This document shows, piece after piece, positions 34,648 to 43,323 of a stretch of 64,000 nt of DNA; the stretch's first letter is position 1, and each line of letters begins with the position of its first letter. The DNA is taken from the NCBI RefSeq assembly GCF_006542275.1, contig NZ_CP041217.1, positions 3,660,501 to 3,724,500 on the forward strand, written 5' to 3'. Source of the DNA: Saccharibacillus brassicae. Lineage in GTDB: Bacteria; Bacillota; Bacilli; Paenibacillales; Paenibacillaceae. The notes beneath the pieces are model-generated. The model was not told the DNA's origin. It ran no database searches and was given only the letters and a program-made list of their open reading frames with translations. A program made the translations under genes and the position numbers.

Positions 34648-34679
34648 AAAAAGCGTTCCGGGTACCCGGAACGCTTTTT
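34648..34679. terminator. Bidirectional terminator, perfect 32-bp palindrome
   Basis: AAAAAGCGTTCCGGGT pairs exactly with ACCCGGAACGCTTTTT, between the convergent esterase and FUSC genes. Confidence 0.92.
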
Positions 34680-34682
34680 GGT

Positions 34683-35735
34683 TCAGAAGCGGCCCGGCAC
34701 GGAATGCGGCTTGGGCCCGGAGGCGGGTCCGGGCAGCCGAGCCGGAGCGCCGCCCGGCTGCGCGGGAGCGGCCGGAGCGCCGCCGCGCCGCGCGGGGCCC
34801 GGGGCTGCGCCGGAGCTTGCGCCGGCCGGGACGGCTTCGAACGGGTACGCGATATGCGTCGGCACGAGGAGGCCCAGCGTCTGAAGTTCGCCGAGGATGC
34901 AGGCGACGTGATAGCGGTAGATGACCGCCTGGGAATCGGCAGGCAAAGCGCCGTCGGCTTGTTGATTCGAGTCCTGCAGCAGGCTGCTGCCGATGCTCGC
35001 GATGCCTTCGGGATCGTGGTCGGTCAGCAGGCGGATCATGCGCATATGCGAATACGTGTTGCGGTAGACGTCGAGTTCCTGCTCGATGCGCGAGACGAGA
35101 TCCTGGCTTTTGCTGCGGACCGGATCGAATTCTTCCTTGTACGTGTCGCATGCTTTTTGCAGGGCCGCCAGATCTTTTTTGAGCGGACTGATATGCACGC
35201 CTCCGCCCTGCCGCAGCAGCTGGTGGGCGAGCGAGGTCAGATGCCGGCGCACCGCCAGCCTCGACCGTTCCAGATTGCGGTCGTGCTTGGGCGGAATCAG
35301 GAAATAATTGACGAGAACGGCGACGCCGATCCCGAGCAGCGTATCGAGCACCCGATGCAGCGCGTACAGAAACGGCGGTTCCCCGACGCGCAGATTGAGC
35401 ATGATCGCGAGAAACACGATGCAGGCGATCGAGACGGATTTGTTCCATTTCAGCAGATTGCAGACCGCGATGACGCAGACGATGCCGAATGCGGACAGAT
35501 AAGCGTTATGCGGCTCGATAAAAGCGAACAAACCGCCGAAAGCGGCGCCGACGAGCGTGCCCATCGTGCGGTTTTTGCCGGCGGTGTAGGAACTTGCGAT
35601 CGAACTTTCCATGGCGATGACGGTAGCGATAGCCGCGTAGAACGGATATTCCAGATCGAGCGCGAAAGAGATCAGAATACTGAGCAGTACGGCGACGGCC
35701 GTTTTGATATTCCGCATTCCGATAGAGAATCTCAT
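34683..35735 (-). CDS. FUSC/ArAE_1 family membrane protein (aromatic acid exporter-like)
   Basis: A 350-residue protein. The N-terminal part has four to six membrane segments (about 8-150) with the ArAE_1 pattern: IGMRNIKTAVAVLLSI, ATVIAMESSIASSYTAGKNR and GTLVGAAFGGLFA. A cytoplasmic helical domain follows (about 155-300), then a low-complexity Pro/Ala/Gly tail of about 45 residues whose DNA is much richer in GC. Related proteins export aromatic carboxylic acids. The gene is read leftward from a promoter at 35810-35838. Confidence 0.83.
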   Translation of the reverse strand: MRFSIGMRNIKTAVAVLLSILISFALDLEYPFYAAIATVIAMESSIASSYTAGKNRTMGTLVGAAFGGLFAFIEPHNAYLSAFGIVCVIAVCNLLKWNKSVSIACIVFLAIMLNLRVGEPPFLYALHRVLDTLLGIGVAVLVNYFLIPPKHDRNLERSRLAVRRHLTSLAHQLLRQGGGVHISPLKKDLAALQKACDTYKEEFDPVRSKSQDLVSRIEQELDVYRNTYSHMRMIRLLTDHDPEGIASIGSSLLQDSNQQADGALPADSQAVIYRYHVACILGELQTLGLLVPTHIAYPFEAVPAGASSGAAPGPARRGGAPAAPAQPGGAPARLPGPASGPKPHSVPGRF

Positions 35736-35809
35736 GAGTGTTCAAGTCCTTTCGGATCGGATTTCAAATTTGAATAACGTATTTTCAAAGGAATGACCCT
35801 ATGTGAAAT

Positions 35810-35838
35810 ATTATACGTACTTATGCGGTCCGGGGCAA
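35810..35838 (-). promoter_or_regulatory. SigA promoter of the FUSC-family gene
   Basis: On the minus strand: TTGCCC, 17 bases, TATAAT, about 75 bases before the start codon. Confidence 0.65.
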
Positions 35839-35922
35839 TCGTCGAAACGATGAAGAATTTGCGAAAAAAAGCGGCTCCGGTTAAGGTGAAAAGGAATACG
35901 CGATACGAGGAGGAGAAAAACG

Positions 35923-36585
35923 ATGATCGAAGCTTTTATTTTCGACATGGACGGCGTCATTATCGACAGCGAGCCGCTGCACTTCGACGTGGACCGGCAG
36001 GTGCTGGAATATTACGGCCATTCGATTACGCAGGAGCAGCTCGAAGGATACGTCGGCATGACCAATCCGGAGTTCTGGAGCATCCTGCGCGGTGAATACG
36101 GCATGAGCCAGACGGTGGAAGAGATTATCGAATATCAGCTCGGCATCAAGCTCGGCGTGCTGCACGCCGCGCAAATGGAGCCGATTCCCGGTATTCGGGA
36201 GCTGCTCGCGGAACTTCGGCGAGGCGGCATTCCGCGCGCGATCGCGTCGTCGTCGCCCCGCGTCTTCATCGAAGCGGTGCTGGACAAGTTCGGGCTGCAG
36301 GGCGAATTCGATTTCGTCGTCAGCAGCGAAGAAGTGCCGCGCGGCAAGCCGTCGCCGGACGTGTACCTGCGCGCGGCCGAGCTGCTCGGCGCCGATCCGG
36401 CGCGCTGCGTCGTGCTCGAAGACGCCCGGCACGGCATCGCCGCCGCCAAAGCGGCCGGCATGGCCTGTATCGGATACGTCAATCCGAACTCCGGCAACCA
36501 GGACTTGACGCAGGCGGACCTGATCGTCGACGAGATCGGGCATATCCGGCTGGACGATCTGGCGCAGGTGGGCAAGAAGTCGTAG
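35923..36585 (+). CDS. HAD hydrolase of the beta-phosphoglucomutase type
   Basis: A 220-residue HAD-IA protein. Motif I is FIFDMDGVIIDSEPLH (Asp about 8 and 10), motif II is the Ser in AIASSSPR, motif III is the Lys in RGKPSPDVYL and motif IV is VVLEDARHGIAAAKAAGM. The DGVIIDSEPLH form and the cap domain fit beta-phosphoglucomutase or 2-deoxyglucose-6-phosphatase-like enzymes. GAGGAG precedes the ATG. No neighbouring sugar operon specifies the substrate. Confidence 0.88.
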   Translation: MIEAFIFDMDGVIIDSEPLHFDVDRQVLEYYGHSITQEQLEGYVGMTNPEFWSILRGEYGMSQTVEEIIEYQLGIKLGVLHAAQMEPIPGIRELLAELRRGGIPRAIASSSPRVFIEAVLDKFGLQGEFDFVVSSEEVPRGKPSPDVYLRAAELLGADPARCVVLEDARHGIAAAKAAGMACIGYVNPNSGNQDLTQADLIVDEIGHIRLDDLAQVGKKS

Positions 36586-36598
36586 CAGATTGGACGGC

Positions 36599-36641
36599 AA
36601 AAAAGCGGCAGGAACGCGAAAGCGTCCTTGCCGCTTTTTTT
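36599..36641 (+). terminator. Intrinsic terminator of the HAD mutase-like gene
   Basis: AAAAAGCGGCAGGAACGC, GAAA tetraloop, GCGTCCTTGCCGCTTTTT and further T. Confidence 0.92.
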
Positions 36642-36736
36642 GTTTTTTATCAGTAAGGGAAGTTCTGTACGGTCCGGAGTCCGAACCGAAGCTTCCGACG
36701 GCACCGGCACAGGAACTGGGAGACACCGGCAGCGGA

Positions 36737-37633
36737 TCACGGACGTTTTAACACGATTTCGCGCATCCGTTCGGTCCCGTAAGCCCCGCTCGTCAGCGTA
36801 TTGGCGTTGAGGCCGTACGTGATCCTCATGGAAGTGCCGTCCCGCAGATGGATACGCAGGAAGATATTATTCTCGGGCGGGTTGTTCTTGTAGATCTCGT
36901 CGAAGCCCACGTAGTTCAGGGACAGCATGTCGGCGATGAACGCTTCGGTATCCGCTGCGCTGAAATCCCACATATGGCTGCCGTCATTCCCGCTCTCCCG
37001 GCTGATTCGCAGCACTTTGCCTTCGATATCGTACAGGTCGCCGATCGTCCTGGCCTGTGGGTTGTCGTTGACTTCAAAGATTTGCCCGCCGGCTATGACG
37101 CGGAACGAAGAACGGTACCCGTGCATCTTATAAATCGGAGTTCCCGTCGGAACAAGAGTAGCGTCGCCGTTTCGCATCACGTAATCCTGGCAGGCATCGT
37201 CGGATAAGGTGTAACCGACTTCCGTTATTTTCTCGCCGATTAGCCCGGGCGGAATTTGTTCGGTCGTTCGGTTCTGGAAGTAGTAGCTATCGTTCAACAT
37301 CAAGGCGCCCAGGTAGTCGAGGGTCCCTTTGCATTCATCCCGGCTGCTGTTGACGGTATTTTTGGAAATGGTCAGCTCCCGGGGCACCGCGTCCTGTCCG
37401 GAAGCGGGGTTTGCCGAAGTGGGCTGCGGAGGCTCGGGCTTCGCTTCGATCGAGCAGCCGGCCAGCAGCGCAAGCGGAAGCAGCCAGGCGAAGACTCGCG
37501 GCTTGACTCTTTGCGGTTGGCCGGCTGCGGAGCTGTCTGCGCCGGCTTTGCCTGTGTTGGATTCGAATGCTTCGGATTTGGAAGCTTCGGTTCGATTCTT
37601 TTTGGAGCGGACAAGTTCGTAAATACTGCGCAT
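36737..37633 (-). CDS. Hypothetical lipoprotein
   Basis: A 298-residue protein with a lipobox (LALLAGCS) at about residues 55-62. The 50-residue stretch before it is unusually long for a lipoprotein signal and is polar and basic, so translation may start further in, or the protein may carry a cytoplasmic lead. After a Pro-rich spacer comes a domain of about 210 residues with two Cys (DECKGTL and DDACQDY) that could pair. No family recognised. It lies immediately downstream of, or next to, the chemoreceptor gene on the same strand (81-base gap). Confidence 0.62.
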   Translation of the reverse strand: MRSIYELVRSKKNRTEASKSEAFESNTGKAGADSSAAGQPQRVKPRVFAWLLPLALLAGCSIEAKPEPPQPTSANPASGQDAVPRELTISKNTVNSSRDECKGTLDYLGALMLNDSYYFQNRTTEQIPPGLIGEKITEVGYTLSDDACQDYVMRNGDATLVPTGTPIYKMHGYRSSFRVIAGGQIFEVNDNPQARTIGDLYDIEGKVLRISRESGNDGSHMWDFSAADTEAFIADMLSLNYVGFDEIYKNNPPENNIFLRIHLRDGTSMRITYGLNANTLTSGAYGTERMREIVLKRP

Positions 37634-37714
37634 GTCATCACCTCTTCCTGTTCGGACGAGGCAACCCGGATAAAAGTTGTGCAGGGAGAAAATATTTTTA
37701 TAAAAAAGAACTTT

Positions 37715-39202
37715 TTAGGAGATTTTCTCGCTGTCCGGTTCGTCGCCCTGCAGCAGGGTCAATCCGCGCAGCGCTTCGATCATGCCGTCGAGCTGCGTGA
37801 CGCTGTCGGCTATCTGCCGCACGGAATCGCGCTGGCGGTAGACGCCGCTCGCGGCCAGTTCGACCGAAGCGGACGTCTGCTGGCTGATCGCCGAGAAGTC
37901 GGACACCTGGCCGGCGATGCCGCCGTTGAACTGCCGCAGGCTGTCGATATTCTCGCTGATCTCGGCCGATTTGGCCAGCACGTTCGCGGCATCCTGCGTA
38001 ATGCGCCCGAACAGTTCGCCGGTCTCGAATGTCCGGCTCTCCAGCCCTTCGATCGTCGATTCGTTCAGGCGCACCGAGTCGGCCACGACGCCCGTCTGGC
38101 TGCGGATCTGCTCCAGCAGCCCCGCGATGTCCGCAGCGGACGTCTGCACGTTGCCGGACAGACTGCGGATCTCGCCGGCGACGACCGCGAAGCCGCGGCC
38201 CTGTTCGCCCGCCCGGGCCGCTTCGATGCTTGCGTTCAGCGACAGCAGGTTCGTCTGGTTGGCGATTTCGGTAATGGCGGTCAGGATCGCCTGCGCTTCT
38301 TCGGCATACCGGTTCAGCAGGCCGACCTGCGCCGCCGTCTCGCTCATGCTGCCGCGCATATGCGACATGTCGCCGCGCAGCTCGGCCGCTTTGAGGCTGC
38401 CCGCTTCGGTCAGACGTGTCGTGCTAAGCGACAATGCGTTCATCTCGCCCGTTTCGCGTCGGATACGCTCGATATTGTCGCCCGACTGGATCATCGCTTC
38501 GTTGATTTCCTGAATGTTCTCGGCCTGGATCTCGATGCCTTTGGAAATCTCCGAGAAGCTGCCGGCGGCTTCTTCCGCGAGCCGGCTCGTCTCGCCCGCG
38601 CCGGAAGCGACCGCTTCGCCGAACGTTTTAAGCTCGATCGAAGAACTTTCCACTTTGCCGAGCAGTTCTTCGATGACGTTTTTTTGCCGAACCGATTCGT
38701 CCAGCATATTGCGCCCGATGACGCACACCGCGTAGCTGCAGGCGCCGACCATGATCATGACGATGTATATCACGGCATAATCGAACGCGGAATAGGCCGG
38801 CACGTAAGGATTGAGCAGCAGTTGGATCGTCAGGGAGAGTACGCCGGCAATTGCCGCCAGCACGACGACGGGCTTCGACAGATACACGAGCGACAGCGTC
38901 ACGTAGATGAACATCGCGACCCAGATCACGCCGCTCGGAATGAACAGGAACAGGATGTTGCCGACTACGAAACAGCCCAGAACGAGCGCGTATTTGCCCC
39001 ATTCCCTGCCGGCGGTTCCCCGATAGAGGGCGTAGTAGCCGCCGATCAGCAGGACATTGATGCCGAGCACGGTCAGCGTGCTTGCGAGGGATACGAGTCC
39101 GGTCAGCCACAAAATCGCAAAAATCGGATACAGCGAAATCAACAGCGATTCCAGCGTATAGAAGATGAGGGTGGAAGAATGTCTTTCGAACTTGGTCGGC
39201 AT
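37715..39202 (-). CDS. Methyl-accepting chemotaxis protein with multi-helix membrane domain and no HAMP
   Basis: A 495-residue receptor. The N-terminal 170 residues form about six membrane segments with almost no extracellular sensor, unlike the 4HB receptor at 9867. No HAMP is seen between the last helix and the signalling coiled coil. The tip is [19 protein letters not shown] then [16 protein letters not shown]. Such receptors may sense membrane state or small ligands within the membrane. AAGAAGGGAAA precedes the start. No SigD-like promoter was seen upstream. Confidence 0.88.
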   Translation of the reverse strand: MPTKFERHSSTLIFYTLESLLISLYPIFAILWLTGLVSLASTLTVLGINVLLIGGYYALYRGTAGREWGKYALVLGCFVVGNILFLFIPSGVIWVAMFIYVTLSLVYLSKPVVVLAAIAGVLSLTIQLLLNPYVPAYSAFDYAVIYIVMIMVGACSYAVCVIGRNMLDESVRQKNVIEELLGKVESSSIELKTFGEAVASGAGETSRLAEEAAGSFSEISKGIEIQAENIQEINEAMIQSGDNIERIRRETGEMNALSLSTTRLTEAGSLKAAELRGDMSHMRGSMSETAAQVGLLNRYAEEAQAILTAITEIANQTNLLSLNASIEAARAGEQGRGFAVVAGEIRSLSGNVQTSAADIAGLLEQIRSQTGVVADSVRLNESTIEGLESRTFETGELFGRITQDAANVLAKSAEISENIDSLRQFNGGIAGQVSDFSAISQQTSASVELAASGVYRQRDSVRQIADSVTQLDGMIEALRGLTLLQGDEPDSEKIS

Positions 39203-39423
39203 ATAGCGGGTTTCCCTTCTTTCTGGTTGAGATTGAATACGTGAAAATACGAAGGCGCCGAACTGTCAGCTAACTATGTTATCGTCCGCGGCGGCGGTTT
39301 GGTTCACTGCTTCTGTGCAAAACGCGAGACTTTTTTCGCGTTTTCTTTTGCGGCGAACGAGGTAATGACATACAGGAAAAGACTTGAAAATCGAGCTTCA
39401 CGCCGAAGGAGGCAGAGACCGCC

Positions 39424-40707
39424 ATGACGCAAAACGAACAAACGCCGCAGGAGCACACGCTGGACAACAGTCTGGCCCTGCTCAAAGACGGGTACGATTT
39501 TATTTTCAAACGGCGCCGGGAAATGGATACGGATATTTTCCAGACCCGGCTGCTCGGGCAAAAAGCGATCTGCATCGGGGGCAAGGAAGCGGCCGAGCTG
39601 TTCTACGATACGACGAAGTTCAAACGGTCCGGCGCGATCCCGAAACGCATCCAGAAATCGCTGTTCGGCGTAGACGCGATCCAGACGCTGGACGGCGACG
39701 CGCATCGCCACCGCAAGATGCTGTTCATGTCGCTCATGTCGCGCGAGCGGCTCGACGTGTTCATGCAGCTGCTGGCGGAAGAATGGGAAGCGGCGGCCGG
39801 CAGATGGGAACGCCTTGAAGAGCTGGAGCTGTTCGGCGAGTCGCAGGAGCTGCTCTACCGCGCGGCGTGCCGCTGGGCCGGCGTGCCGGTCGAAGAAGAG
39901 ACCGCCCGGCAGCGTGCCGACGACATGGGCGATATGGTCGAAGCGTTCGGCGCGGTCGGTCCGCGGCATGCGGCGGGGCGCCGGGCGCGCAGACGGATCG
40001 AAGACTGGCTGGAAGGTTATATCCTCGACCTGCGCGCCGGCGAGTTCAAAGTGCCGGAAGATACGGCCGCGTATGCGATGGCGTTCCACCGCGATCTGCA
40101 GGACCGCGAACTGGACGCCCGGATGGCGGCGATCGAACTGATCAACATCGTGCGGCCGATCGTGGCGATCGGGCGCTACGTCGTGTTCGGCGCGATCGCG
40201 CTGCACGAGCACCCGGCCTACCGGGCGAAGCTGGCCGCGGACGAAAGCAAATACCGGCAGTGGTTCGTGCAGGAGACGCGCCGGTATTATCCGTTTACGC
40301 CGTTTCTCGGCGCGTCGGTCATCCACGATTTCACGTGGCAGGGCCACGAGTTCGAGGAAGGCACTATGGTGCTGCTCGACATCTACGGCACGACGCACGA
40401 TCCCAAGCTGTGGGACGAACCCGACGCATTCAAGCCGGAGCGGTTCGAGCATTGGGGCGGCAGCCCGTTCGACCTGATCCCGCAGGGCGGAGGCGACCAC
40501 CGCGGCGGCCACCGCTGCGCCGGCGAATGGCTGACGATCGACGCCATGGCGGTAAGTCTGGAGTATCTGGCGAACCGGCTGGAGTACGAAGTGCCGGCGC
40601 AGGATCTCGGCCTGAGCCTGTCCCGCATGCCGGCGCTGCCGGAGAGCCGGTTCGTCATGCGCAGCGTGCGGCGCAAGCAGGGAGCCGGTACGGTCTCCGG
40701 GGTGTGA
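39424..40707 (+). CDS. cypC: Cytochrome P450 fatty-acid peroxygenase (CYP152-like)
   Basis: A 427-residue P450 that resembles B. subtilis CypC (P450-BSbeta, CYP152A1), which uses H2O2 directly to hydroxylate or decarboxylate fatty acids. The heme-ligand region is IPQGGGDHRGGHRCAGEW with Cys near residue 366. The I-helix segment NIVRPIVAIGRYVVF carries the Arg-Pro pair that binds the fatty-acid carboxylate in CYP152 and replaces the usual acid-alcohol pair. No reductase partner is nearby, which agrees with peroxygenase use. The start is ATG 39424 with AGGAGG upstream. Product type (alpha or beta hydroxylation, alkene) is not predictable here. Confidence 0.88.
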   Translation: MTQNEQTPQEHTLDNSLALLKDGYDFIFKRRREMDTDIFQTRLLGQKAICIGGKEAAELFYDTTKFKRSGAIPKRIQKSLFGVDAIQTLDGDAHRHRKMLFMSLMSRERLDVFMQLLAEEWEAAAGRWERLEELELFGESQELLYRAACRWAGVPVEEETARQRADDMGDMVEAFGAVGPRHAAGRRARRRIEDWLEGYILDLRAGEFKVPEDTAAYAMAFHRDLQDRELDARMAAIELINIVRPIVAIGRYVVFGAIALHEHPAYRAKLAADESKYRQWFVQETRRYYPFTPFLGASVIHDFTWQGHEFEEGTMVLLDIYGTTHDPKLWDEPDAFKPERFEHWGGSPFDLIPQGGGDHRGGHRCAGEWLTIDAMAVSLEYLANRLEYEVPAQDLGLSLSRMPALPESRFVMRSVRRKQGAGTVSGV

Positions 40708-40909
40708 GGATTGTCGGGGATTCCGGAGATTGCGGATAGAGTGTGGAAGTGGAATTAGAGGGTAAAAGTAAAGGTAGAAGGTTGAAGGTAAAAGGTAGAA
40801 GCAAATTTAGAGTTTAGAGTAATGAAGAAAAGCCAGATGGAGGCGCCTTTTCCGGGATAGCGGGGGAGGGCGCTTTTTGAAGTTTGATTGGGTAGTTGGA
40901 GGCTTGGGA

Positions 40910-41183
40910 GATTGAAGATTGAAGATTGAAGATTGAAGATTGAAGATTGAAGATTAAAGATGAGAGGTCGAAGGTCGAAGGTCGAAGGTCGAAGGTCGAA
41001 GGTCGAAGGTTGAAGGTTGAAGGTTGAAGGTTGAAGGTTGAAGGTTGAAGGTTGAAGGTTGAAGGTTGAAGGTTGAAGGTTGAAGGTTGAAGGTTGAAGG
41101 TTGAAGGTTGAAGGTTGAAGGTTGAAGGTTGAAGGTTGAAGGTTGAAGATGAGAGGTCGAAGGTCGAAGGTCGAAGGTCGAAG
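40910..41183. repeat. Heptanucleotide satellite
   Basis: About 36 units of 7 bp: six GATTGAA, six GTCGAAG (from 40967), twenty GTTGAAG (41009-41148) and four GTCGAAG (41156-41183). The block is flanked on both sides by GATGAGAG. A frame on the minus strand translates it as a seven-residue repeat, but this is an artefact of the period. Confidence 0.92.
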
Positions 41184-41238
41184 AGTTGGATGCAAATGCC
41201 GTGGAGGATGGGCGAGTTTGAAATGGAGGCTACGGGGG

Positions 41239-41428
41239 AAATGTTGATTAAAAGGCAGCATTTTGACCGAAAAAAGCGCTTAAAGGCCGAAATGTTGCCT
41301 AAAAAGCAACATTTTCCGCCTATTCGCCTCTACAACGGCCGATTTTGCTCAAAATGTTGATCAAAAGGCAACATTTCATGTAAAAAGAGCGATCGAGGGT
41401 CGAAATGTTGATCAAAAAGCAACATTTT
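41239..41428. repeat. Four-palindrome element E4 (AAATGTTG family)
   Basis: Units start at 41239, 41290, 41352 and 41403 (spacings 51, 62, 51). All share AAATGTTG and CAACATTT arms (GCAGCATTTT in unit 1) around a loop such as ATCAAAAAG. The clearest of the six elements. Confidence 0.9.
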
Positions 41429-41482
41429 CCTCAAACCCAACTTCCATCTTCCACAAAACACAAAACGCAAAACGCAAAACGC

Positions 41483-41518
41483 AAAAAAAGCTCCCGAAAC
41501 CAACTCGGAAGCTTTTTT
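41483..41518 (-). terminator. Terminator of the C-S lyase gene
   Basis: Read leftward: AAAAAAGCTTCCGA, loop, TCGGGAGCTTTTTTT. Confidence 0.85.
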
Positions 41519-41655
41519 CCACATTCAAACCCTACTCACAACTGTCCGCACCCGAAACGGTACTCGCACGCAAGCCCGGGTCCACACCTGCGCCTGAATC
41601 CGTGCCCGAACCTGGGTCCGAACTCCCATCCGAACCTTACGTCAACATCCGCGGA

Positions 41656-42867
41656 TCAGCCCTGCGCGCGGGACGAGCGCAGTTCGGCTATCGCCGTTTT
41701 CAACTGCTCCATCGCCTGTTCCACGATCACGCGCGAGCAGGCGACGTTCATGCGCATAAAGCCCGCGGCTTCGACGCCGAACATCGTGCCGTCGTTAAGG
41801 GCGAGGCCCGCTTCGTGCAGCAGGAACCGGTTCAGCTCCTCGGCGTTCAGTCCGAGGCCGCGGAAGTCGATCCACAGCAGATAGGTCGCTTCCGGCAGCT
41901 TGACCGACAGTTCCGGCAGATGCTCCCCAATCTGCGCCTGCACGTATTCCATGTTGGCGCGGACGTAGACCAGCAGTTCGTCGAGCCATTCGCCGCCGTG
42001 CGTGTAGGCCGCTTCGGTCGCTGTCGCGCCCAGCGTGCTGATCGAGCCGAGGCCGTGCATTTTGGCGACGGTGCGTTCAAAAGCGAGGCGCAGATTTTCG
42101 TTCGGGATCACGATGTTCGACACGCACAATCCCGCCAGGTTGAACGTTTTGCTCGGCGCGGTACAGACGATGCAGTTATCGCGCGCGGCTTCCGAGACCG
42201 AAGCGAACGGGATATGCGACTTCGGTTCGAAGATGAGGTCGGCGTGGATCTCGTCGGCGATGACGAGCACGCCGTGCTTCAGGCAGATCTCCGCCAGCCG
42301 GGTGAGGTCGGGGCGCGACCAGATTCGTCCGACCGGGTTGTGCGGACTGCACAGGATCAGCATCTTGACGCCGTCCGCCAGCTTGCGCTCCAGATCGTCG
42401 AAGTCCATCTCGTAATCGCCGTTTTCTTTGGCAATCAGCGGGTTGGTCACCAGTTCGCGGCCGTTCTCGCGCACGACGTTGTAGAACGGCGGATAGACCG
42501 GCGTCTGGATCGCGATTTTGTCGCCCGGCTGCGTAAACGTCTCAACGGCAAAAGCAAGCGCGGGCACGACGCCCGGCGTGAACGTGATCCATTCCGGGTC
42601 GATGTTCCAATCGTGCCGCTCGCGCATCCAGTTGACGACCGAATCGAAATAGCCCGGCGTGCGGAACGTATAGCCGAATACGCCGTGATCCACCCGTTTG
42701 TGCATGGCATCGAGCACTTCCTGCGGCGCGGCGAAGTCCATGTCGGCGACCCAGAGCGGCAGCGCGTCGGGCGCTCCGAATATTTTTTCGCGGGAATCCC
42801 ACTTCTCGGAAGCGCTCTGCAGACGGTCGATCTGCGTGTGGAAGTCAAAGCGGCTTTTTAAAGTCAT
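41656..42867 (-). CDS. patB: PLP-dependent aminotransferase/C-S lyase of the MalY/PatB group
   Basis: A 403-residue fold-type I PLP enzyme. MalY/PatB marks are DALPLWVADMDFAAP near residues 34-48, LCSPHNPVGRIW, IADEIHADLIF and the PLP Lys in APSKTFNLAGL. These enzymes act as cystathionine beta-lyases, releasing homocysteine or thiols; some also regulate. AAGGAGG precedes the ATG. It is monocistronic. The start is followed upstream by 450 bases without a recognised gene. Confidence 0.9.
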   Translation of the reverse strand: MTLKSRFDFHTQIDRLQSASEKWDSREKIFGAPDALPLWVADMDFAAPQEVLDAMHKRVDHGVFGYTFRTPGYFDSVVNWMRERHDWNIDPEWITFTPGVVPALAFAVETFTQPGDKIAIQTPVYPPFYNVVRENGRELVTNPLIAKENGDYEMDFDDLERKLADGVKMLILCSPHNPVGRIWSRPDLTRLAEICLKHGVLVIADEIHADLIFEPKSHIPFASVSEAARDNCIVCTAPSKTFNLAGLCVSNIVIPNENLRLAFERTVAKMHGLGSISTLGATATEAAYTHGGEWLDELLVYVRANMEYVQAQIGEHLPELSVKLPEATYLLWIDFRGLGLNAEELNRFLLHEAGLALNDGTMFGVEAAGFMRMNVACSRVIVEQAMEQLKTAIAELRSSRAQG

Positions 42868-43323
42868 CTGAAAAATCCTCCTTGTGTCGGTAAATGATCA
42901 TTCAACCATTATGCGTGACGATATCGCTTAAAGCAATGTGTCCGAATGCTGCGATGCAGAGAGGTTTGCTCGTATGTTGAGGTATGGGAAAAGAGAGCGC
43001 CGCCGACGACGCTGCCGTGCGGCAGCTCTCTCGGCGCGCTCAAGCGGACAGGCATCCATATCGAAGCGGCGTTCAATGCAAAAGCCCGCTGTTTATTATT
43101 GGAGCGACTTATCGCAGCAGCCCCTTTGCATATCGCCGGCGGGGCGGTTTTGGATCGGCCGAGCTGGGAGATCAAGCCGGGTAATCGCGCTGCTCAGCCC
43201 CGATTTTTTTGAAGGCGCGAGCTGCTGCAGCGTGGCAGTGGGAGAGAGCGTGCTTGGAAGCGTTTTGCATCGCGGGGCGTTTTTTTGTATGGTAGGTAGA
43301 GGAAAAAGGAGGAGATATCGATC
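42868..43323. other. Intergenic region without recognised gene
   Basis: 456 bases between the divergent C-S lyase and SLH protein genes. Frames of up to 88-142 codons exist on both strands but lack ribosome sites and have compositions unlike neighbouring proteins. A GC-rich hairpin (GAGAGCGCCGC...GCGGCAGCTCTC near 42990) is visible. Nothing else supported. Confidence 0.5.

Noticed and set aside
40755..41261. Open frame of 168 codons on the minus strand made of a seven-residue repeat
   Set aside because: It is produced by the 7-bp satellite being open in this frame. No ribosome site, and the flanking residues are not protein-like.
42946..43212. Possible small gene of 88 codons between the C-S lyase and SLH genes
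   Set aside because: No ribosome site, no family resemblance, and overlapping frames on both strands of similar length.
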